Below, one piece after another: positions 58,901 to 64,000 of a stretch of DNA of 64,000 bases (the first letter of the stretch is position 1; each line of letters opens with the position of its first letter). Location of the stretch: the IMG/VR virus record IMGVR_UViG_3300033571_014591, positions 1 through 64,000 of that record; one strand, 5' to 3'. Made by a program: the position numbers and the translations under genes. Origin of the DNA: a virus. The notes under the pieces are model-generated. The model saw only the letters and a program-made list of their open reading frames with translations. It had not been told where the DNA came from and did no database searches.

Positions 58901-59955
58901 TGATTAACAAGGTGCGCGTGCGGCCTAATGATGACTGCCTTGCGTGGCAGCTCTTCAAGGTGGACTGGATTTCACAGCAGGAACCCCCGAAGATCTCGAA
59001 GTGGGATACGTACTTTGAGAATGGGTGGGATCAGTATTACACCGGGCTTGACCTCTATTGCCATACGTTTGGGCTTGATAAGACGATTGAGATTTACGTC
59101 GATGACGTCTTGGTGAAGACCGCCACGGTGAATACCAATGCGCGTCTGGTGAGGCACATCACCATTCCGTGGGGCCGTGGACACGTGTTCCGGTTTGTGG
59201 CGACTGATGATAATCCTGGGGTGCTCTATGACTTCCGGTGGCACCTTGAGGCTGAGCCGTCTGAGCAGACCAACTGGAACCAGAACTTCACAACGCAGGC
59301 GGCACTGTATGACAAGTACCTGAAGGCTGTTGTCTTTGAGTGTGACACCTTTGGGGAAGACAAAACCGTGACGATTGAATGTGACGGTGTGGTTGTCGAG
59401 ACTCTGACGATTAATGCTGACGGGCGTAAGGTAGTGCAGAAGGCTTTCCCGCAGCACCTCGGGCGGGTGTTCAGGGTGTATCCAACCGATGATAATCCGT
59501 CGAGGCTGTACTCAGTGCAGTTCGTGTTTGACGGGGAGCCGTTTGCACTGGACCGCTGGGAGACGCAGGAGATTACTCACGGCATGAGTGGGTGGAGCTA
59601 TGCCACCTACGGAAACATTACGCTGAAGTCCACTGCGGACGTCACCCTAAGCGTGACTGCGTTCAATCAGCTGGGAGTTGCCACTACGAAGACCTACGTG
59701 ATTCCCTCAACAGCGGGAGTTAAGGTGAAGACCTTTGTGCCCTTTGAAGCCATGAAGGGGATCCTGCATAAGTATCTGCTGACCTGTTCGGTGCCCTTTA
59801 CGCTCTATCAGGAAGAGACAACAGTGTTCATCCGGGAGTGGGGTACTAATCAGACAGCCCTGATGCATCCGTTCGGGGATTCTGACCAAGACCCGACGAG
59901 GAACATGTTTAATGCGGCCCTCGCTGCCGCTCGTCCAGGAGGGACATCTAACTAA
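55975..59955 (+). CDS. Large tail protein, probably tail hub/packaged-DNA stabiliser-like (1326 aa)
   Basis: The N-terminus (NELTRMLNVTHRMDSSITSRAG) resembles the start of gp10-like propeller proteins of podoviruses. Long beta-rich repeats follow (about 170-560 and 790-1220), including three DxFGxDKTxxIE-type blocks (YCHTFGLDKTIEIYVDDV; FECDTFGEDKTVTIECD). The largest virion gene here, it should form the central tail or nozzle. No enzymatic motif is recognised. Confidence 0.7.
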   Translation: MPIQKSLMGTPVVPAQLDAPFESHFTRFGLKGIDINNAVDAVEPNELTRMLNVTHRMDSSITSRAGQTNIYGSAVGTNHHSIKRLNSPNDASYTRLIGVDTALYGGVNSLSLIETGFSGEPLSMVQYHPPLSGASWMYIGDTNKMRKVRADGLSLPIGLPAPSTAASTALSAENKTVIASFTSADGTDPSSWTGNPGYTYDSPPVPIGGTEIYAVSEPAVGPGIAFGALYPQLTRSGYYAFYGVPHTVDLSQVGGVPAQDDDYIHLQLNFSHTQFIKEFRIYLVCSQTFSPSVLPGVSGEDGANSDAYVKAFSANDFAAFVQAQLTQFDAAELARIRSLRNQNLTESSPTISDARYDSMLDNPNLNTVVAGGEIARTITAASNAASDQWQPYGVVSIPLRRGDWQRIGTTAGRNWSNITGIVCYIQTGPSGENQVGTVAVRLSELYMTGGSGPDSGEAEDSPYDYRYTHYDPRTGAEGNPSPVQSETAYLDALRRSIVVTPAAYGDSSIRQRIYRRGGSAVSDWFYVGQNDSDGGAFVDEETDGEAIASTSLQIDNYQPVATVNASGDTVLGQPLNSIWGPLQDLIFGCGDPYRPGDVYFCKPGTPDSWPDDYRTEVTAPSEPLLTGCMYNSQSFVFSSERGFILYPNFSGEIPSVSAANTGCTRGPVCRWGLAVGLGGIYFVNNDGIYRTVGGAEEWLSIDIDPIFRNKVKNGYYPVDFSDLTAIRLEIFENELYFQYRDTAGDMQVMIYSIPFQFWRHYQFGADPSCFYADEGNDDSVLLIGGMTTGKTYSYSGTSDDGAAIECSMRTGAIDFGRPRLEKRFGDQTLDYDSPIELTLVNYVDYEAVQNADVLVPASSGRQVAVLDDFGTTPERAKNIATDISWSTTGTSPIIYQLGTTMQAEPDITVNRVTQWDDLGHADASYLMGVTFDCDTGGEDRTIIIEGDYDGAIITVATLTVNASGRRKLKFSWTGTLINKVRVRPNDDCLAWQLFKVDWISQQEPPKISKWDTYFENGWDQYYTGLDLYCHTFGLDKTIEIYVDDVLVKTATVNTNARLVRHITIPWGRGHVFRFVATDDNPGVLYDFRWHLEAEPSEQTNWNQNFTTQAALYDKYLKAVVFECDTFGEDKTVTIECDGVVVETLTINADGRKVVQKAFPQHLGRVFRVYPTDDNPSRLYSVQFVFDGEPFALDRWETQEITHGMSGWSYATYGNITLKSTADVTLSVTAFNQLGVATTKTYVIPSTAGVKVKTFVPFEAMKGILHKYLLTCSVPFTLYQEETTVFIREWGTNQTALMHPFGDSDQDPTRNMFNAALAAARPGGTSN

Positions 59956-60614
59956 TGGCCCCGGCAAAGCAGAAAAGCTACCCGCGTGTTGCCAATATTA
60001 AGGACCAGGACGTCAGGGAGACTATTAGATTGCTCTGGGACGCTGTGCATAACCAGACAGAAACTGCGACGGCCTCTGTTGCAGACTTGAGTGCAGCGAA
60101 CTCAACTATCTCACAGCTGCAGGACACCATCAGTAAGATGCAGAAGCAGATCACCCAAGTCGCCGCTGGTGGAGGTACTGCAACACCTTCGTCTGTGGGC
60201 GGGGGCGGGTCTGCGGGAACCTCAGGTGGTTCAGGCAGCGGGACTGCAGGCGGTGGCGGGGGCCCAAGTCCTATCCCTGTGTATCATTCGGACCAGTCTG
60301 CTGTGGTTATTCAGGCGAAGGCCGATTTGATTGCTGCATCGGTGGACCTGTCTGGGGTATGCGGCAGCTTTCAGATTATCAAGCTGGCCGTGTGGCGGTT
60401 AAAGGATCTGCCAGACCAATCAGGGATCTCTCTGATTGGCAAGGGCGGGACCAACTGTGACGGCTACTCTATTGACGCCATTATGTATCTAGACGGGACT
60501 GTGTGGGATCTACTGATTGACGCAGATAACGGGACAAATGCAACCCCCACGTGGAATTATGCGGGAACCCGGCCTGTCAGTGACGCTCGGCCACCTATTG
60601 CACCGGCTATCTAA
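59955..60614 (+). CDS. Protein with coiled coil, Gly-rich linker and C-terminal domain (219 aa)
   Basis: Residues 1-70 form a coiled coil (IRLLWDAVHNQTETATASVADL). A long Gly/Ser linker (about 72-107) and a compact C-terminal domain (IIKLAVWRLKDLPDQ) follow. The layout fits a tail or fibre attachment protein. No family is recognised. Confidence 0.6.
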   Translation: MAPAKQKSYPRVANIKDQDVRETIRLLWDAVHNQTETATASVADLSAANSTISQLQDTISKMQKQITQVAAGGGTATPSSVGGGGSAGTSGGSGSGTAGGGGGPSPIPVYHSDQSAVVIQAKADLIAASVDLSGVCGSFQIIKLAVWRLKDLPDQSGISLIGKGGTNCDGYSIDAIMYLDGTVWDLLIDADNGTNATPTWNYAGTRPVSDARPPIAPAI

Positions 60615-60646
60615 ATGTTGCCTGCTGCCCCCTTTTAGGGCGAATA

Positions 60647-61021
60647 TTGAGCATTAATATGGTAGTGCGAGAGCTTCCCCACGAAGAATGGTATCGACTG
60701 CAGGATCTGCCCATGGCAGGTGCAGGGCTGCCAGCCCCTGAGGTGCTGGTAGTTGTGGCAGAGGATGACCACGGAGACATCATCGGCGTGTGGACTGCGG
60801 GGCCAATTATTGTACTTGAAGGGCTATGGGTGAGAGAAGACCACCAGAAGAAGAGTGCCCTCTACCGGATGTTCCACTTCATGGTGGAGCAGCTTAAGGC
60901 CATCGGAGTTCCTGTGGTGTATTCCATCGTTCAAACCCCAGACATGCACAGATTGGCAGCACATGGTGGGTTTCAGCCCATCGACGGCCAGCTGATTGCC
61001 CTCAATTTAGGAGATAAATAA
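60647..61021 (+). CDS. GNAT-like acetyltransferase (124 aa)
   Basis: TTG 60647 with AGGG upstream, or ATG 60659. WTAGPIIVLEGLWVREDHQKK and HRLAAHGGFQPIDG match the last strands of GNAT enzymes. A clear acetyl-CoA loop (Q/RxxGxG/A) is weak (REDHQKKSALYRM). It may act inside the virion or on a host protein. The call is moderate. Confidence 0.55.
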   Translation: MSINMVVRELPHEEWYRLQDLPMAGAGLPAPEVLVVVAEDDHGDIIGVWTAGPIIVLEGLWVREDHQKKSALYRMFHFMVEQLKAIGVPVVYSIVQTPDMHRLAAHGGFQPIDGQLIALNLGDK

Positions 61022-61023
61022 GA

Positions 61024-61689
61024 ATGCCAGCTATTCCTATTATTGGGCTGGGAATTGGTGCCTACTCAGCCTACCAGCAAGCAAGAAACCAGGGGAAGAT
61101 CGCCAACGCCCAGCGGGACATGATGAACCGGCAGTCAGGGCTGGCCAATGAGATCTCCACCATGGGCAAGGGCCAGATGCAGATGGGCCAGCCTGCTATG
61201 GCGAAGGCCATGCAGTATTACACCACGCTTGCTGGTGGCGGCAGAGGAGCTATGAACGCAGCCATGGCACCTGAGCGCAACCAGATGGCTGAGAGCTTCC
61301 GGGGTGCCGAGCAGGGCATGCTCGCCCGTATGGGTCCAGGTGCAGGACGTGACCGTGCGATTGCTGAGATGTACCGCAATAAGGCAGGAGCCATGGGCAT
61401 GATGCCGTTCCAGGCACGCCAAGGCGCAATGGGGCAGCTGGCCGGAATGGGTGGTCAGATGATGAACCGGGGTGCGGACATGATGGGGGCAGCTGGTGAC
61501 GTCATGAGCGGTGCTTCAGCCACAGGTCAGAGAGCAAGCCAAGCCCAGCAGACCGCAGGTAATGCGTGGGGTAACTTGATCACGCAGGGTACGCAGGCTG
61601 CAGCAGGCGGGTGGGATTGGTGGAAAAATCGACAGAACGGTGGCGGAAACGGCCAACCCGGTCCATGGTCGGGGGGTTATAAGTTCTAA
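61024..61689 (+). CDS. Met/Gln-rich internal virion-like protein (221 aa)
   Basis: An N-terminal hydrophobic stretch (AIPIIGLGIGAYSAYQQA), then a long Met/Gln/Gly/Ala-rich helical region (RGAEQGMLARMGPGAGRD). The composition resembles small internal virion proteins of T7-like phages that enter the host envelope. Function is inferred from composition and position. Confidence 0.6.
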   Translation: MPAIPIIGLGIGAYSAYQQARNQGKIANAQRDMMNRQSGLANEISTMGKGQMQMGQPAMAKAMQYYTTLAGGGRGAMNAAMAPERNQMAESFRGAEQGMLARMGPGAGRDRAIAEMYRNKAGAMGMMPFQARQGAMGQLAGMGGQMMNRGADMMGAAGDVMSGASATGQRASQAQQTAGNAWGNLITQGTQAAAGGWDWWKNRQNGGGNGQPGPWSGGYKF

Positions 61690-63488
61690 TGGCTGACGAA
61701 TACATTTCTCCGCTTGGCAGTCTGGTTAACTGGATTGAAGGAGAGCGGCAGCGGAATCGCCAGCAGGAAGACGCTGACCTTGACCAGAAGATTACCCTGA
61801 TCCATGACATGATCACTGGCCCGGGAGCTAACCCGGCGCGTACTGCTGACGGTATTAGAAGTATCCTTGAGCTCCAGCAGGCCAAGGGCGGTCGGCAGAA
61901 GGGTAAGCGCAAGGGCGGTATGGCTGGCTTCATGGGTGCCAATGAAGAGATGATGCCGGATTTTCTGGCTCAGCTCATTCATAAAGACCGCCCATATCAG
62001 GGGCCAACCTACGAGGAGAAGCAGACCCCGGTTATGCAGCCTGCCAGTGTGAGCAGACTGCCCGGACAGATGGACCAGCAGCCGTCGTTTGGGTCGGCTA
62101 TTGGAATCAATCAGCAGCCTGATGAGCAGATCAGCAGTGCTGCGATTAGCCAACAGATGGGCCGGGGTGCGCCAACAGGTGGACAGTCCGTGCTTAGGGA
62201 TCCCGTGATGATTCCGCCCCCACCGCTTAATGCAGCCCCCACGGGGACTCCCATGCTGAGTGCCGCAAGGCAGATGCAGCAGCAGCCGCAGAATGTCCAG
62301 CTTCCTGGGGCCATGGGCATGCAGACTACACGCACGCAGTTGCCAGATGAGCAGCAGCCGTTCATGCGGAGTCCTCAGGAGATTGCTGAACTTGAGGGGC
62401 AGGCCGCTGGCATCAAGGAGAATGCCATCTATGATGCGCGGAACCAGGCCAAGATTGCCATGTATAAGCGTGCTGGACTCAGCGATGAGGAGATCCGGCA
62501 GCTGCTTGTACGCGAGGCTACAGGAGCTGGAGCGCAGCTGCAGATTCAGGACGCAGGGTTCTTTAAGATTGGTGACCGGGTTATCCATGCTATTCGCCAG
62601 TTGAATCCCCGCACAGGGATGTGGGACACCGTAGATCAGGTGTCGGGGCTGCCTGTTCCTCCAGAGGCTGAGGTGATTGCTGCTCCATCAACTATGAATG
62701 ATACTGCACCTACTTCGTATAAAGAGTGGCAAAGAAGCAAAACTGATGCTGAGTCCCGTGGTGAAACTGATTTCCCCTCGTATGAAGAGTGGCTGACGAT
62801 TGATGCTCGGCGCAGACCAAGTGTTAATGTCACTGTCCCCCGTAATGAGGCTGGGCTGACAAATTCGCAGGCATTGGCCGCAGCTGCTTCTGCACAAACC
62901 CGTTATGAACGGACGCGGCAAGAGCTTAACGACATTGAGCGCAATGTCGGGGTGATGAATACTACCCTACCCATCCTGGAGGCTGAGGTAAAACAGACAG
63001 GTGGTAAGCTTGGCCCATCGCATATCGCACTAATCTATGCGTTTAACCATGCTGTTGAACCTGATTCGGTAGTTCGTGAGGGTGAGTTTGACCGCGCTAC
63101 TAAGGGACAGGCATGGTTTGACCGTCTAAGAGGCCTTGCAACTAAGATGAGCAAGGGCGGTGTTGGGATGACCATCGAAGAGGTCAGAGAATACGTCACT
63201 CTTGCTAATGCAATTATGAAGGCTGCCCAGATTAGACATAGGCAGCAAGAGCTGAGCGCATTTGCTGCTCAAGCTAAGGCCGGTGGATACGGACTAGATC
63301 AAGTGTTTAGGAAGGACGACCTGGATTACTGGAACGGACCGAATGCTGGAGGTGCTGGTACACCACAGCCCACAGGGCCACAGGTGGGTGATACTCGTCA
63401 GGCACAAAACGGGCTGACTTTATACTTCGATGGCCAAGGATGGACAGATACCCCAGTGCTTCCTAATCCCCCTGGAGGAAAGCGGTAA
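61689..63488 (+). CDS. Internal virion-like protein (599 aa)
   Basis: A helical, Gln/Met/Pro-rich protein with predicted disordered parts (PQNVQLPGAMGMQTTRTQ) and coiled coil (RYERTRQELNDIERNVG). TAATG coupling with both neighbours. Probably packaged with DNA or ejected. No catalytic motif is visible. Confidence 0.6.
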   Translation: MADEYISPLGSLVNWIEGERQRNRQQEDADLDQKITLIHDMITGPGANPARTADGIRSILELQQAKGGRQKGKRKGGMAGFMGANEEMMPDFLAQLIHKDRPYQGPTYEEKQTPVMQPASVSRLPGQMDQQPSFGSAIGINQQPDEQISSAAISQQMGRGAPTGGQSVLRDPVMIPPPPLNAAPTGTPMLSAARQMQQQPQNVQLPGAMGMQTTRTQLPDEQQPFMRSPQEIAELEGQAAGIKENAIYDARNQAKIAMYKRAGLSDEEIRQLLVREATGAGAQLQIQDAGFFKIGDRVIHAIRQLNPRTGMWDTVDQVSGLPVPPEAEVIAAPSTMNDTAPTSYKEWQRSKTDAESRGETDFPSYEEWLTIDARRRPSVNVTVPRNEAGLTNSQALAAAASAQTRYERTRQELNDIERNVGVMNTTLPILEAEVKQTGGKLGPSHIALIYAFNHAVEPDSVVREGEFDRATKGQAWFDRLRGLATKMSKGGVGMTIEEVREYVTLANAIMKAAQIRHRQQELSAFAAQAKAGGYGLDQVFRKDDLDYWNGPNAGGAGTPQPTGPQVGDTRQAQNGLTLYFDGQGWTDTPVLPNPPGGKR

Positions 63489-64000
63489 TGGCTCAGAAGA
63501 AATACTTTGACCCAGACTCTGGGGAAGAAATTACTCCTCAGGCGCTAGCTAAGCAGCCCAACGTGAAGATCTCAGAGGAGGGCTACGGTCAGATGGCACT
63601 GAATCCTGAGATTGGCGGCGTCTATACAGGGTTTGGCGCACCGCCACGACAGAAGGCTCCACTACCTACGCGGTCTCCTATTTCTCCTACAGATATTCCT
63701 GAGACCCCAAAGGATAAGTTCTTTGGTGCTGTTGCTGCTACCCCCCGTGTGGCGAAGCAGGTTACAGACTGGGGCTTGGATAAGTTGGCAGACCCTGAGG
63801 TATTAGCTGGGCTGGGTGCCGGGTATCTGACAGGCGGGTTAGGCTTAATACCTGCAATGCTGGCGAGTGGGGGTGCTACAGCTAGTGTTGCGGCTGCCAG
63901 AGAAGGGTATAGCGCATCTAAAGAGGGCAGACAGGCAAATTACACAGCTCCTCTTGCGACAGGTATGGCATCAGGCATGATCAATGAGGCTGGGGGCCGT
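63488..64000 (+). CDS. Start of a large protein, truncated by the window edge
   Basis: ATG 63488 overlaps the previous stop (TAATG). 171 codons are visible. A polar N-terminus is followed by a hydrophobic Gly/Ala segment (LAGLGAGYLTGGLGLIPAML) that may insert into a membrane. It could be the next internal virion protein or a peptidoglycan-acting ejection protein. The 3' end is outside the window. Confidence 0.6.
   Translation, partial: MAQKKYFDPDSGEEITPQALAKQPNVKISEEGYGQMALNPEIGGVYTGFGAPPRQKAPLPTRSPISPTDIPETPKDKFFGAVAATPRVAKQVTDWGLDKLADPEVLAGLGAGYLTGGLGLIPAMLASGGATASVAAAREGYSASKEGRQANYTAPLATGMASGMINEAGGR

Noticed and set aside
61686-62588. 300-residue open frame antisense to the internal virion protein
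   Set aside because: Leu/Arg/His-rich shadow composition; it lies wholly within a well-supported sense gene.
1-64000. Temperate phage or prophage
   Set aside because: No integrase, excisionase, CI-like repressor or attachment-site pair is recognisable here.

Overview
The window is part of the genome of a tailed double-stranded DNA phage (Caudoviricetes). A split large terminase, portal, scaffold and major capsid protein are all recognisable, and there is a phage-type replication set. I see no tape-measure gene, tail tube, integrase or repressor. The propeller-like 1326-residue tail protein, the adaptor proteins and the Met/Gln-rich internal-virion-like proteins suggest a podovirus-like, probably lytic phage. 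A signal peptide on the tail-fibre-like protein hints at a Gram-negative host; this is inference. Neither genome end is visible and the last gene runs off the window.

Layout. Positions 1-961 (+) hold the end of one gene and thyX. Positions 1124-27414 are all minus strand and hold early/middle genes: nucleotide metabolism (Dps, a dATP/dGTP diphosphohydrolase-like protein, HAD deoxyribonucleotidase), a uracil-DNA glycosylase/family A DNA polymerase fusion, a Sak4/RecA-like ATPase, a C5-methyltransferase-like protein, a Cas4/RecB-like nuclease and a GP88-like protein. A GC-rich cassette of small genes (12.77-13.95 kb) follows, then a 12-copy TGGCCA array beside a RepA-like helicase (14.6-16.0 kb), and an RNA ligase, tRNA-Leu(UAA) and KGG protein (16.0-17.2 kb). 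Next comes an unusual cluster (17.66-22.3 kb): a cysteine phosphatase, an 852-residue protein with a PEP-utiliser-like swivelling-histidine motif, a free-standing RapZ C-terminal domain and a deaminase. The minus region ends upstream with tiny zinc-ribbon and membrane proteins separated by structured intergenic DNA (23.85-26.83 kb). Positions 27503-64000 (+) are the late region: terminase, portal, metallopeptidase, scaffold, capsid, decoration-like proteins, glycosyltransferases and a methyltransferase, two large Ser/Pro-repeat proteins, a papain-like hydrolase, a tail fibre, paralogous adaptors, the large tail protein and internal-virion-like proteins.

How it works together. The minus-strand genes probably remodel the nucleotide pool, replicate and repair DNA, and counter the host. 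The plus-strand genes package DNA and build the particle, including enzymes that may glycosylate or methylate its surface. The strongest candidates for undescribed biology are the swivel-domain/phosphatase/RapZ-domain cluster and the TGGCCA array next to a helicase that carries its own C-terminal helix-turn-helix. Next come the cotranscribed tRNA plus RNA ligase and the hairpin-rich DNA at 24.95-26.8 kb.

All protein calls come from reading motifs and from family knowledge; no database search was run. Many small-gene starts were refined using visible Shine-Dalgarno sequences.
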